Shown in pieces: positions 38,372 through 47,728 of a stretch of 64,000 bases of DNA (its first letter is position 1; every line of letters begins with the position of its first letter). Under the pieces are notes generated by a model. That model was not told where the DNA came from, did no database searches, and was given only the letters and a program-made list of their open reading frames with translations. The stretch is from NCBI RefSeq assembly GCF_000091325.1, contig NC_014012.1:2648824-2712823 (forward strand). The letters are read 5' to 3'. Source of the stretch: Shewanella violacea DSS12 (GTDB lineage Bacteria; Pseudomonadota; Gammaproteobacteria; Enterobacterales; Shewanellaceae). A program made the translations under genes and the position numbers.

Positions 38372-40963
38372 TTAGAACTTCACCGTCACACCAGCATAGT
38401 ATTGACGACCCACGGTGTCATAAACTTCTGGTACCGTTCCACCGTCACTGCCGTTAGAAACCCTTGATGGCTCTTCGTCAGTCAAGTTCTTAACACCAGC
38501 GCTTACCATCCAAGTATCATTGATGAAGTAACTGGTTGAAACATTGTGATAAAGAATTGAATCAACTTTAGTACCCGCGCCTAAATCATCCATCTCACCG
38601 ATATAACGGTTGAAGTACATGACATTCCAATCATCTTGGCCAGCTTTGATGCTGAAGTTGTTACGTACTTGAGCGTATGCACCGAAGTTACCATCTATGG
38701 TGTTGGTATAATCAACACCATCTTGCTCAAAATTGAGCAAGTAAGTGGTGTCATTGCTAACTGTCCAATCTAAGCTTAACGCCTCAAAGCTATACGCTAA
38801 GTTAAAATCGATACCGCTAGTATCTTGGTAACCTACGTTAGTCAGTGTGTTGGTTAGGTTATCTAAATCACCGTTAGGTCCAATATTGAAGGCTTCACAT
38901 GCTGCTTGGTCACCCGCATAACAGTTATTTAGACCATTTTGAGTATCCATACGGGCAATCGCGTTGGTGACTTTAAAGCGCCAGTAATCAAGTGTAAGAG
39001 ACATTCCATCAACATAGCTGGGTGAATACACTAAGCCAGCAGTGTAAGACTCAGACTCTTCAGGTTTAAGATCTTCATCTGAAGTACGAATAACTAAGAT
39101 CTGTGGGTCTTGCTCATTAGCCCAAGGATCAACTAGGTAATCGAATGAACCTGAGTTTCCACCGTATAGCTCGCTTACGCTAGGAGCACGGAAGCCTGTT
39201 GCTGCAACGGTACGCAACATCAAGTCATCTGTCGCCGCGTATGTTAAACCAATCTTCCATGTAGATGCGTTACCGAATGTTGAATAATCATCGAAACGCA
39301 GTGCGAATTCACCGGTTAGCTTGTCAGTAAATGGCACACTAACTTCCTGGAACACAGAAATTACGCTGTAGTTACCATCGGTAGGATCTTGCTGGGCTGC
39401 AGTACTCTCACCGGCGACAACGATTGGGTCAGGATTATAGTAACCACTTTCATAGCGGTATTCTGCACCAATAGCATATGCTACAGCACCTGCATCAAGG
39501 TCAAATAACTCACCTGTGAGTCCAGCAGATATCACATGTTGCTCATTACCACCATCGGCTTCTTCAGTGTAACCGACACTATCGAGCAAGGCTTGATCTG
39601 TCATCGGCTGACCTGTAAACCAAGCATCTTGATCTGCATAGATTGCATCTGTCATGATTGATGCATTGATCGAGTTTTCTACCGCGGTTTCAGCCTTGTT
39701 TTTACCGTAAGTATAAGAAACATCCCAGTCCATACCGGTATTAACATCAATTGAACCAGCTAGACCAGCAGAGACGCGTAATGTATCAGTGTCCTGAGTA
39801 TAAATACGAGGACCGACATCAGTCATACGTTTTCTGTAGTTAATTTGGCCTTTGTCATTTGGCGTGATCCCTGCATCTATCATATCTTGGTCGAGTTCTA
39901 CACATCCTGCAGGATCATCACCGGCTTCACAAACATCTAGGTCCAGGTTAGCAGGCTGAGGGGCCATCTGCTGGTGTGACTTACGTTTGGTATAAAGAAT
40001 ATCACCGGTTAGCACCATATCGCTGCCAAGCTCTTGAGTCATGTTAGCGAACAAGCTGTAGCGCTTACTTGGCGTCTGATAGAAACTGTCTTGGGTATAA
40101 TCGTAACCTTGCTCTTGTGGGACCCAAGTTCCACCATTATTATTTTTAACTTCCTGTACAGGTTTTCCGTTCTCTCCTATGATAACGTTTCCATTTTCAT
40201 CAAACTTATTACCAACAATACCGCCATTGGGAGTAAATGAGCTAGCACCTGGATCTGTCCAATCACGATCAGACTGAACAACGCCACGACGCTCAGAGTA
40301 AGCAGCACCGAATGTGTAGTTACCTGTATCAGTATTAAAGCCATAAAGCGCACTGATTTCGCCGTTTTCACCGTCGCTCTTATCAGTCATTCCGCCAGTA
40401 ACATCAATCTGGAAACCTTCGAAATCTTTCTTGGTGATGATGTTAACTACACCGGCGATGGCATCTGAGCCATATACTGCCGATGCGCCATCTTTTAGAA
40501 TTTCTACACGTGCAATCATAGCGATTGGAATGGAGTTAAGATCAACAGCACTATCAGCCCCAGAGCCTGAATTCACCATGCGGCGACCATTTAGTAATAC
40601 TAGAGTACGTTGTGAGCCCATACCACGAAGATCAACCTGAGCAACACCGTCTGAGCCATTGTTGGTGCTTGAACCAACAGCAGCACCAGCCATTGAAGTC
40701 TGTGCTTGTAGCAGTTGGTCTACAGAAGTGAAACCCTCTGCTTTAATTGTTGCCGCGTCGATAACGGTAACCGGTGAAGCCGTTTCCATATCCTGACGTT
40801 GAATGCGGGATCCTGTGACTGAGATGCGCTCTACATTAGCTGTTTCATCTTGTGCAAATGCTGTATTTGATACTGTAAATGCACTAGTTGAAACCGATAC
40901 CATTAATCCAAGTTTGATTGCTTGTGACAACTTACTGCTCGAATGCAACGATGTTCTTATCAT
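38372..40963 (-). CDS. TonB-dependent outer-membrane receptor
   Basis: An 863-residue receptor. A long signal peptide ends near AFAQDE (about residue 39), followed by the plug: ERISVTGSRIQRQDM (TonB-box-like region), LRGMGSQRTLVLLNGRRM and a typical EILKDGASAVYGSDAIAGVVNI block (about 155-176). The remainder is a beta-barrel with many Tyr/Asp-rich strands, ending GRQYYAGVTVKF with the C-terminal Phe needed for barrel insertion. This subfamily in Shewanella/Alteromonas usually takes up carbohydrates or peptides rather than siderophores, but the ligand cannot be assigned. RBS AAGGGAG lies 6 nt before the ATG. A CRP site lies about 340 bp upstream. Confidence 0.9.
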   Translation of the reverse strand: MIRTSLHSSSKLSQAIKLGLMVSVSTSAFTVSNTAFAQDETANVERISVTGSRIQRQDMETASPVTVIDAATIKAEGFTSVDQLLQAQTSMAGAAVGSSTNNGSDGVAQVDLRGMGSQRTLVLLNGRRMVNSGSGADSAVDLNSIPIAMIARVEILKDGASAVYGSDAIAGVVNIITKKDFEGFQIDVTGGMTDKSDGENGEISALYGFNTDTGNYTFGAAYSERRGVVQSDRDWTDPGASSFTPNGGIVGNKFDENGNVIIGENGKPVQEVKNNNGGTWVPQEQGYDYTQDSFYQTPSKRYSLFANMTQELGSDMVLTGDILYTKRKSHQQMAPQPANLDLDVCEAGDDPAGCVELDQDMIDAGITPNDKGQINYRKRMTDVGPRIYTQDTDTLRVSAGLAGSIDVNTGMDWDVSYTYGKNKAETAVENSINASIMTDAIYADQDAWFTGQPMTDQALLDSVGYTEEADGGNEQHVISAGLTGELFDLDAGAVAYAIGAEYRYESGYYNPDPIVVAGESTAAQQDPTDGNYSVISVFQEVSVPFTDKLTGEFALRFDDYSTFGNASTWKIGLTYAATDDLMLRTVAATGFRAPSVSELYGGNSGSFDYLVDPWANEQDPQILVIRTSDEDLKPEESESYTAGLVYSPSYVDGMSLTLDYWRFKVTNAIARMDTQNGLNNCYAGDQAACEAFNIGPNGDLDNLTNTLTNVGYQDTSGIDFNLAYSFEALSLDWTVSNDTTYLLNFEQDGVDYTNTIDGNFGAYAQVRNNFSIKAGQDDWNVMYFNRYIGEMDDLGAGTKVDSILYHNVSTSYFINDTWMVSAGVKNLTDEEPSRVSNGSDGGTVPEVYDTVGRQYYAGVTVKF

Positions 40964-41654
40964 AAACCACTCCCTTACTGAGTTTTGTTTTTTTCGTTAT
41001 TTTTATTTTCGTTAATCATCATTTTATTTATCAATAATGTACATAACTGTTAATTGATATTGATAATGTTGGAAATGAAAATATAGTGTCACGATAATTC
41101 AGTCAACCTTCATTTTATTTAACCATAGATAACCAACCGTTAATGAAATGATAATGAACAGTGAGTAATTCGAGGGGTTGATAAATAAGGTATACAGAAA
41201 AATGTTACGAGACAGGATTTAAATTCAGTTAATACTAACTAAGCAGTGATTCAAGCCAGCAATCAGTTAACAGTTACGCAACCGACATAACAAGCGAAAG
41301 TGTGACGCAGGTCACACTCAATGTGAAGTTAAACTTATATAGAATGGCATACTGTAGTTTTATTGACTAAGTTCAATTCTAATAGTATTAGATTAGCAAT
41401 TGAGATTATGACTAATAATCGTAAATCCACTTACATTTAAATAAGTATCAACATAATTTCAAGATACACCTCGATACAAATAAACATAGTTACTGGCCAT
41501 TATCGCGACCGCGCAACACAACTATTAAATAACACTCACACTTGTAACAGAGTTGTATTTAACGTTTCAGCTAAACATTAATAATAATAGACGTCATTGA
41601 GATGAGTTAATGAGGGAAATAAGTTAACACTGTATTAATTTTCAATTATGTTAA
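40964..41654. other. Long AT-rich upstream region of the TonB-dependent receptor gene
   Basis: A 691-bp gap with no plausible reading frame. Near the receptor are GATATTGATAATG (about 41056-41068) and ATGATAATGAA (about 41147-41157), which partly resemble Fur boxes (11-12 of 19 bases, too weak to call). A perfect-core CRP site lies at 41301-41316. The 3' end of the pilus cluster lies at the right edge without an obvious terminator. Confidence 0.5.
41301..41316. promoter_or_regulatory. CRP binding site
   Basis: TGTGACGCAGGTCACA matches the TGTGA-N6-TCACA core exactly, with A/T-type flanks (AAAG before, CTCA after). The only gene reading away from it is the TonB-dependent receptor, about 340 bp away, so it would be a distal site unless a promoter lies close by. 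Confidence 0.7.
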
Positions 41655-42074
41655 CTATTGATAGTTCACTTCGACCATATAACTAATGGTATATAGACTC
41701 AGTCCTAGAGTTTTTTGAAGAGTTAACTCCCCACCTATGGATATATCTAAAAAACCATTTTGAACAAGATACACATCGGATTGAGTACCATTGGCGAGTA
41801 TTGGAATGAAACTCATGCCTTCTGCCATCACGCTTGATACTTGTATTATTACGCTCTCTCCAGCCTCTGCAGTTATTCGGATCACGCCAGTGTCCCATTC
41901 TGACTCCACACAAGCAGCGCCCGTTCTTAGATTAGCAGCCACTTTACATCGCGCCGAAACTAGGTTAGCAATATCGCCAAAATTAATGGTTTGAGTTTCG
42001 GTGATCTGCAGTGGCACAACAAGATTAAAGCTTGCCTGACCAATGATTGATGCGAGAATAAAACTTGTTAACAT
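41655..42074 (-). CDS. DUF4402-type pilus subunit (minor or tip candidate)
   Basis: A 139-residue secreted protein; the signal peptide is short (MLTSFILASIIGQA, cleavage before about residue 15). The mature part has the DUF4402 pattern: PLQITETQTINFGDI near the start, two Cys (one in SARCKVAAN, one in GAACVES), a central GGELTL and an end SYMVEVNYQ. It resembles the major subunit at 46157-46624 but is more diverged. Last gene of the cluster, 103 bp after the usher. Its position suggests a tip or minor subunit; this is inference. Confidence 0.65.
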   Translation of the reverse strand: MLTSFILASIIGQASFNLVVPLQITETQTINFGDIANLVSARCKVAANLRTGAACVESEWDTGVIRITAEAGESVIIQVSSVMAEGMSFIPILANGTQSDVYLVQNGFLDISIGGELTLQKTLGLSLYTISYMVEVNYQ

Positions 42075-42177
42075 AGAAAACCAGTAAGGATATGTCTGAT
42101 TTCATTATAGGAAGTAAATGTTTTTGCTGCCGAAAAAAGCCGTATAAACCATCTTATTCAATCAAATACCTAGATGC

Positions 42178-45100
42178 TTAATCTAGGGTGATCTTCTCTA
42201 ACTCCACATAATCACCGGGTTTTAGAACCAGCTCGGCTCTTAGCTTGTCTTCGATAAATATTTTATATCGACCAGGTATCACACGGTCAAATATGAAAAC
42301 ACCATCATATTCTACTCTCGTCTTGTATTCGCGATTCAGTGCTTGGTTTCTTAGTATGACTAACATCCCCGTCGCCGATGCGAGTTTGCCACCAATTAGG
42401 CTCATCACATGACCTTCGAGTTCTGCAGTGTATAAAACAGGATATAAGATGTCTTGAATATTTCCAGGATGCGGGTTCACAGTGATGGCTATCGCCGAGG
42501 GCACAAGGAAAGGATCTGGAAGACTCGACTCCTTGAGTAACAGACGCTGAGGTCTGGTCGTTTGAAGATGGGTTATCAGCAGCTCACCATTTTTATCTGT
42601 CATATTCTCTGACTGACTATGGCCTGAAAAGCTTAAACCACTTATGGCTAATTCGTTATCATTGAACACACCGTCAGCATTATCATCCTGAAATGCGATA
42701 ATTTTAACGGCGCCAGTATTGAGATGACTGACTCTGTCTAGCAGCCATAGGTTCGTTTCCGGCTGCCATAGAAGTGAAGTATTCCACTTTAGTTGTGCAA
42801 ACCAGTCGCCATCTGAATAATTATCTACCACAAAACGCAATGCACTATGATCAAACAGATAGGAAATGGAGTTACGAACACTGAGAGGATCATCATTTTG
42901 CGGGTGATACTTCAATTCTACCTGATAATTAAGCCTTTCACTTATGGATGAATTAGCATTAACCGCCCACTGACTCACCTCGAGTTCAGGTGTAATGGCT
43001 AGGTCAAGATAGCTTCTTAAATACCAATTCTGCATTCGTCCCGATGCCGCGACTCGGTTGTAAATCCTATTTTCATTGGCAGAAGATTGCCATCTGAGAT
43101 CATTGCTGTATGAGATCCTATGATAATGTCCTGAGAGCCTAGTATTGAATTGTAGGAAATCTCTGGTTAACCTATGATCTTTCCAGTTACCTGAAAACGA
43201 CCAGCTTAAGTCCATGGTGTCAAAGCTGCCGCTTAAATTCAGTTTCGCTTGCTGATTAACCCTATCATCTGGATTTCCCCAACTGACAAAGTCATCGAAG
43301 AGCTCCCAATCGGCTAACCAGTCAATATCTCCACCACTTCCCTGCACTATGACTCCGGTGGCAAAGCCATCACCAGTATCGGCATAATTAACCTGAACAA
43401 GATTGGTTTCACCTAAAAGGTTAATACTGATCTTAGGGATAGTTAACCAGGTATCTTCTGCAATCTCCTGTCTAACAATGGATACTCCTGTTGTAAGGTT
43501 ATCAGTCACAGCCCAATTGGCATTTAAATAATGTTGCTGCAGATCATCTTGATCTCTCACCATGGACCCGTAACTAACGCCCAGGCTGCCCTTTTCTAGT
43601 ACTGAATTATCCAACATCTTGCTAAAAGATTCGCTTCTGGTCTCACCATTCGGACCGAAGAAACGTAACTGATATTGATTGAGCCCCATATAGTAAGGCA
43701 CCTGAGTAAATCTATAACGGGCATCGGAACCGACTCTTTGAATTGAGACCAAACTATTATTGCGGTAAAGTTCTACATCCCAACCAGGCTCAACCTCACC
43801 GTCCACTGTGATAAAACGAAAATCCTCGGTTACCCCTTCACCCGCAGTCACTCTAATGCCGACGCCTTCACTTGAATCAGATATCAGCGGCATTGAATGG
43901 GACTCTACGCTACCAATACGGTAATGTTTAACCCAAGTATCCACTAACGTCTTCTCTACATAGGCATTAACCACTTCATTAGTTTCAGTCCAAGAATAAC
44001 CTAGATAAACATTATGCCCTGCTATATCGGTTCTAGCTTGAATAAACCCTTCTACTTGTGATTTTTTAATATCGAGTTTCTTTTGGGAAACAATCCCGAG
44101 GTCTAAACTCATGGCAAGATCCCCTATCAAGGCATCTTCTCTTTCGATCTCTTTAATCATTAACTTATTACTGTTATTTTGCTGTGCAGTAAAAAGCTCA
44201 TACCTTCTTTTTCTTGCCTGTATCAGAGAAAGCGGGACCGACAACGATTCAGCGATAGAGAAACGTTGTCTTGAGGGCTCAAATATTATCTCTAAGCCAA
44301 ACATCTGCGCTATCACTCTACTCTCTATATAGAGATCCCACTCATCATAGAATACTTTGGTTTCACCTGAGCTGCAGTCATCCCCATAGCCCCAAAACAT
44401 CATTAAGTTATTGCTGACATCGATTGTTTTTTCAGGAGAGATATACCAACCGCTGATGCTTCTTGTGTCGGCATCGAATTGAATAGGCAGCATGAGCAAT
44501 TCGGCTAGAAGTTGGATAGGAAGGTACTGTTTGCCCTCTTCTTGATAAGCAAACAACTCGTCGCTCATGATCAACTTGCCATATTTAAGCTGACTGATAA
44601 TAAACAGGTCCTGAGCGGCTGCTATCTCTTGGTAGGAAACTGACAGAGGCTGACCACAAGCTAGCGTACCGGCCTTGGTCGATTGCACTGGTATTTGTAC
44701 CTGCTCTAGCGGCCCATTTTTATCAGAGATAAGACTTGTCTGAGCCTGCTTCGAGCTTACAATAACTTCTCCCTGAATGACTCTCGATTGAGTCGCTTGG
44801 CGGGTCTTGTTATCTTGCATCGGCTTCGAAGCTAAGGGCTGAACTAAGGACTGAACTAAGACGACCGGGATGATTTTTGCGTCCCTAACATCCCCAAGCT
44901 CATCGCTCTCGAACTCAACTTGAGTATTAAGCCCAGCATAAGCATCATCTGGCAAGTTTGCAGATAACAACTCGGTTCCAATCACATCTTGCTGGTTATT
45001 TTCTTTATAGGAGACCGTTTTTCTCCGCGTTTCATCGAAGGAAAACTTAAGACTAGATACATTTTTTGGGAGAGAATCAGGTAATAGAAACTGCAACAGA

Positions 45101-45195
45101 AAACCGAATAACAGTAAGATAAAAAACAAAAAAAACATAAGCCATAACAACCCATGTTTTTTCTTTTTATGCTCATTTCGGCTTGGGGAATTCAT
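42178..45195 (-). CDS. Outer-membrane usher-like protein of the pilus cluster
   Basis: A 1005-residue protein. It begins with a basic stretch (NEHKKKKHG) and a hydrophobic helix (about residues 14-37) with no clear cleavage site. After a variable linker come an N-terminal usher-type domain (about 190-330, LPIQLLAELLMLPIQFDADT, YGDDCSS), a domain with VEPGWDVELYRNNSLV, a long barrel-like part with alternating Trp/Asn/Tyr strands (about 520-830), and C-terminal SdrD-like (DDNADGVFNDNE, a calcium-loop-like acidic motif) and carboxypeptidase-regulatory-like domains. This matches TcfC-like/alternative ushers rather than FimD. Starts 21 bp after the chaperone gene. The call rests mainly on order and architecture. 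Confidence 0.65.
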   Translation of the reverse strand: MNSPSRNEHKKKKHGLLWLMFFLFFILLLFGFLLQFLLPDSLPKNVSSLKFSFDETRRKTVSYKENNQQDVIGTELLSANLPDDAYAGLNTQVEFESDELGDVRDAKIIPVVLVQSLVQPLASKPMQDNKTRQATQSRVIQGEVIVSSKQAQTSLISDKNGPLEQVQIPVQSTKAGTLACGQPLSVSYQEIAAAQDLFIISQLKYGKLIMSDELFAYQEEGKQYLPIQLLAELLMLPIQFDADTRSISGWYISPEKTIDVSNNLMMFWGYGDDCSSGETKVFYDEWDLYIESRVIAQMFGLEIIFEPSRQRFSIAESLSVPLSLIQARKRRYELFTAQQNNSNKLMIKEIEREDALIGDLAMSLDLGIVSQKKLDIKKSQVEGFIQARTDIAGHNVYLGYSWTETNEVVNAYVEKTLVDTWVKHYRIGSVESHSMPLISDSSEGVGIRVTAGEGVTEDFRFITVDGEVEPGWDVELYRNNSLVSIQRVGSDARYRFTQVPYYMGLNQYQLRFFGPNGETRSESFSKMLDNSVLEKGSLGVSYGSMVRDQDDLQQHYLNANWAVTDNLTTGVSIVRQEIAEDTWLTIPKISINLLGETNLVQVNYADTGDGFATGVIVQGSGGDIDWLADWELFDDFVSWGNPDDRVNQQAKLNLSGSFDTMDLSWSFSGNWKDHRLTRDFLQFNTRLSGHYHRISYSNDLRWQSSANENRIYNRVAASGRMQNWYLRSYLDLAITPELEVSQWAVNANSSISERLNYQVELKYHPQNDDPLSVRNSISYLFDHSALRFVVDNYSDGDWFAQLKWNTSLLWQPETNLWLLDRVSHLNTGAVKIIAFQDDNADGVFNDNELAISGLSFSGHSQSENMTDKNGELLITHLQTTRPQRLLLKESSLPDPFLVPSAIAITVNPHPGNIQDILYPVLYTAELEGHVMSLIGGKLASATGMLVILRNQALNREYKTRVEYDGVFIFDRVIPGRYKIFIEDKLRAELVLKPGDYVELEKITLD

Positions 45196-45216
45196 ATCAA
45201 GACGTATTTATCATCA

Positions 45217-46017
45217 CTAAATAACGATGCGTTTTTCAATGATTTTTGCATCCTTAATAGTCTTACTTTCCGTATAACGAATAATGACTTCAGTGCCCTT
45301 CTTAAGCTCTCTAGATAAGTTTACCGAAAAGCTTCTTTGATTAAGTTCTGTGTAGATGGCCGCATTCTTAGCACTGCCCACACTTTCAAGTTGAATCTTG
45401 CCATCTAAGCTCGTTTCAACAAATAACTCAATATCACCATAAGTGCTGCGTTGTCCATGACGAATGAGAGTGACATTGAGACTGGTTTGGGCATTCTCAT
45501 TTGTGACTTCATCTATCGTCACCTCGCCGTTAAGCTCGCCGACTCTTAAGATGACAGGAATTGAGATCCGCATATAGGCAGTAACCGAAAGGCTAAAGGT
45601 CTCAGCCTTGTCATCACTGGATTGACTTGCAACGGCTGGTGTTAGAGGGATCTGATGAAAAACAATGTAGCTGCGATACTCAGCGGCTGGGGTGTTTTTA
45701 GGCAATCTAACCGCCATCCTGACACGAGTCCCCTGCTCAGGTTCTAGGGTCACACGCCTTGGTGAGTATCGAACAAACTTAGTTAATGTGGCTTTAGTGC
45801 CTTCAACGGTACGATAACCACCTTCAGCCAGTTGCAGCTTATCCTCGAAATAGATGTTATACCGAGCCGTACTCGAGCCCTTGTTCACCAAGGAAAATAC
45901 GCTACTGCGATGACTGGCATCATCGAGTTCTGCACGAGTTGGAGAAACCAGTAGATTTGCATCTAGATTAAAACTACAAAATAAGGCTGCAAAGCAGCCT
46001 ATAAAATATTTATTCAT
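45217..46017 (-). CDS. PapD-like periplasmic pilus chaperone
   Basis: A 266-residue periplasmic protein with a signal peptide (residues 1-20, ending near LDAN). The immunoglobulin-like N-domain is seen in LLVSPTRAELDD and VFSLVNKG, with VRYSPRRVTLEPEQGTRVR as the G1-strand-like block typical of this class. EYRSYIVFHQIP matches the conserved chaperone segment. The second domain ends with the usual basic tail. It precedes the usher gene, as in most chaperone-usher operons. Confidence 0.78.
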   Translation of the reverse strand: MNKYFIGCFAALFCSFNLDANLLVSPTRAELDDASHRSSVFSLVNKGSSTARYNIYFEDKLQLAEGGYRTVEGTKATLTKFVRYSPRRVTLEPEQGTRVRMAVRLPKNTPAAEYRSYIVFHQIPLTPAVASQSSDDKAETFSLSVTAYMRISIPVILRVGELNGEVTIDEVTNENAQTSLNVTLIRHGQRSTYGDIELFVETSLDGKIQLESVGSAKNAAIYTELNQRSFSVNLSRELKKGTEVIIRYTESKTIKDAKIIEKRIVI

Positions 46018-46098
46018 TACATCGCCCAGCTAGATTATATGAAACCACATATTGAGTGTTTCAGCTTATTCTTAGTTAGCTTACTACGAGCAAAATCT

Positions 46099-46149
46099 TG
46101 CCCTTACCCCTTCCCGGTAAAACATCATCAGGAGAGGTAAATAAGGGCA
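46099..46149 (-). promoter_or_regulatory. Hairpin between pilin and chaperone genes
   Basis: TGCCCTTA (46099-46106) and TAAGGGCA (46142-46149) form a perfect 8-bp stem, with further partial pairing inside the 35-nt loop. It sits 8 bp after the pilin stop codon on the transcript and has no long T tract, so partial termination or mRNA protection of the pilin message is likely. Confidence 0.5.
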
Positions 46150-46156
46150 GTCAATC

Positions 46157-46624
46157 TTAGTAAATTACATCTACTGTATAGTTTAAATTATGTGACGCAG
46201 CTGTGGCAGAAGCTGACAGAATAGCAAGAGTTCCACCCACTGTCAGAGTTGCCGTGTTTGCTGCAACTGAAACTGTTGGGCTAGCAATCGTAGGCGTAAA
46301 AGTCACGCCTGGTATTGTAGTATCGGCGCCAGAAAGCGAAATATTCACCAGACCATCGGTAGCTTGAATGGTGAAAGTACCAGAAGCTGCTGCTGCACCG
46401 CCAGCGACACAGTTAGTCCCTGTGGTTGTGTTTGCATAATCCAGATCACAAGTTCCATCTTGAGAGATAGAAACATCACCAAATTGCATTGGTGTAGTTT
46501 CACTCACTGTGATTGGATAAACCAAGTTAAAATTAGCTACGCCAGTTGCTTGTTCCGCATTAGCTTGACTAGACAGTAAAAATGTTGAGGCGATCAAGGT
46601 TGAAAGGAGTATTTTCTTATTCAT
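46157..46624 (-). CDS. DUF4402-type major pilus subunit
   Basis: A 155-residue secreted protein: signal peptide MNKKILLSTLIASTFLLSSQ with cleavage after ANAE, then a DUF4402 domain beginning ANFNLVYPITVSETTPMQFGDV, a Cys pair (CDL and NCVAGG), GGTLAIL near the end and a final strand NYTVDVIY. Small, Ala/Thr-rich and first in its operon, with a strong GGGAAG ribosome binding site, as expected for the main pilin. The lectin or receptor specificity is unknown. Confidence 0.75.
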   Translation of the reverse strand: MNKKILLSTLIASTFLLSSQANAEQATGVANFNLVYPITVSETTPMQFGDVSISQDGTCDLDYANTTTGTNCVAGGAAAASGTFTIQATDGLVNISLSGADTTIPGVTFTPTIASPTVSVAANTATLTVGGTLAILSASATAASHNLNYTVDVIY

Positions 46625-47154
46625 AGTAGCTTCCCAAAGAGTACTTTTAGTTATTTTATTCTCTTATGCGAACGAACCATCCATTTCGTTCTATTCTATC
46701 TGATTTACTTCTTCCCTGAACGGCATAAGTCGATGTTTAAAAGGCACTTTGATTAGCGCCTCATTGCTACACTAACAAAACTGAAATATTTAGCAACACT
46801 TTATTCACAAGTGTTGCATACGCACAACCTGGCCAGCTAAAAATGTAAAGCATTGAATACACGATGAAGTTTTTATTATTTTTTATATAAATCTATTGTC
46901 ACAATATATATGCAAGAAAAATCATACCTAGACAAAATAATAGAAACGTCATAAATAGCACCTAAGGCATAAATGACTAGCTAACTCCACTTTTCACATA
47001 TTTTACAGCTAATAGACACATAACAGCTGGCTAAAATTCATCTTTATTAATCGTCCAAAATATGACTTACTATCTGAGTACGCAGGAGTCTTCATTAATG
47101 CTTAATGAGTATATAAGCATCAAAATAATAATAATAATAATAAGAGATTCACTT
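46625..47154. other. AT-rich divergent region of the pilus cluster
   Basis: About 530 bp between the divergent pilin and DUF4402-like genes, strongly AT-rich and with runs such as TATATAAAT and ATATATATG. No reading frame stands out apart from the frame continuing upstream of the plus-strand gene, which contains the (AAT)6 run. Such regions often bind H-NS-type proteins; that is a general expectation, not seen here. Confidence 0.4.
47124..47141 (+). repeat. (AAT)6 microsatellite before the divergent pilin-like gene
   Basis: Six perfect AAT units end 13 nt before the chosen ATG and directly before AAGAGA, its presumed ribosome binding site. In the longer in-frame reading it would encode a run of isoleucines. 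Confidence 0.7.
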
Positions 47155-47679
47155 ATGCAGATGATTAATCCCCAGGTTCAGGCAGCAGACCCGAAGAATC
47201 TATGCTCTAGACGATTCAGATATAAGACAATGTTATTGTTTGGTTTAATGTATCCGATAGCTGGAGTTGAAGCTCAGATAACCATCACAGAAATACAGGC
47301 ATTGAAGTACCCCGCAGTGATAAAAAACCTGACTGGAAATACAACTGTGGTTATTAATTGGAAGGGTCAATTAGGCAATGCTACCAATGCGACCTTATTT
47401 GATAATGATTATCATCAGGGACGTTATCTGGTGACCTCAGACACGAGTTTACCTATCACGATTGATTTTTTTCAGCTTAGCAATGAAACTAAGATAAACC
47501 TAAAAACCTTCAGACTAAGATACAAGAATAAGACCTATAAAAGCTTCCCTGTATCAGGTTTAACCAATCCTGGAGTCAACGGCGTGTATTTAGACATAGG
47601 TGCTAAGGTGGTGGCGGGGAAAAAAAGTATCGCGGGACAAAAATACCCGCAATATACCTTAACCATCGAAGAGCAATGA
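47155..47679 (+). CDS. Divergent DUF4402-like secreted protein
   Basis: A 174-residue protein using the ATG at 47155, with AAGAGA 7 nt upstream. A long basic N-region (CSRRFRYKT) leads to a hydrophobic core MLLFGLMYPIAG and a likely cleavage near VEAQ. A start at the inner ATG 47230 would give a compact 15-residue signal instead. The mature part opens ITITEIQALKYPAVI and ends YLDIGAKVVAGKKSIAG then YTLTIEEQ, the same strand pattern as DUF4402 subunits but without cysteines. Probably another subunit or an adhesin of the pilus cluster. Transcribed away from the main pilin; function inferred from place and pattern. Confidence 0.55.
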   Translation: MQMINPQVQAADPKNLCSRRFRYKTMLLFGLMYPIAGVEAQITITEIQALKYPAVIKNLTGNTTVVINWKGQLGNATNATLFDNDYHQGRYLVTSDTSLPITIDFFQLSNETKINLKTFRLRYKNKTYKSFPVSGLTNPGVNGVYLDIGAKVVAGKKSIAGQKYPQYTLTIEEQ

Positions 47680-47728
47680 TGGGTTTCATCACTGTTCAAT
47701 AGCCGTTTAAGTTTATAAACTCTATGAG

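Noticed and set aside
41056..41157. Two GATAAT-rich segments upstream of the TonB-dependent receptor as Fur boxes
   Set aside because: Only about 11-12 of 19 positions match, which AT-rich DNA reaches by chance, and the receptor subfamily is not typical for iron.
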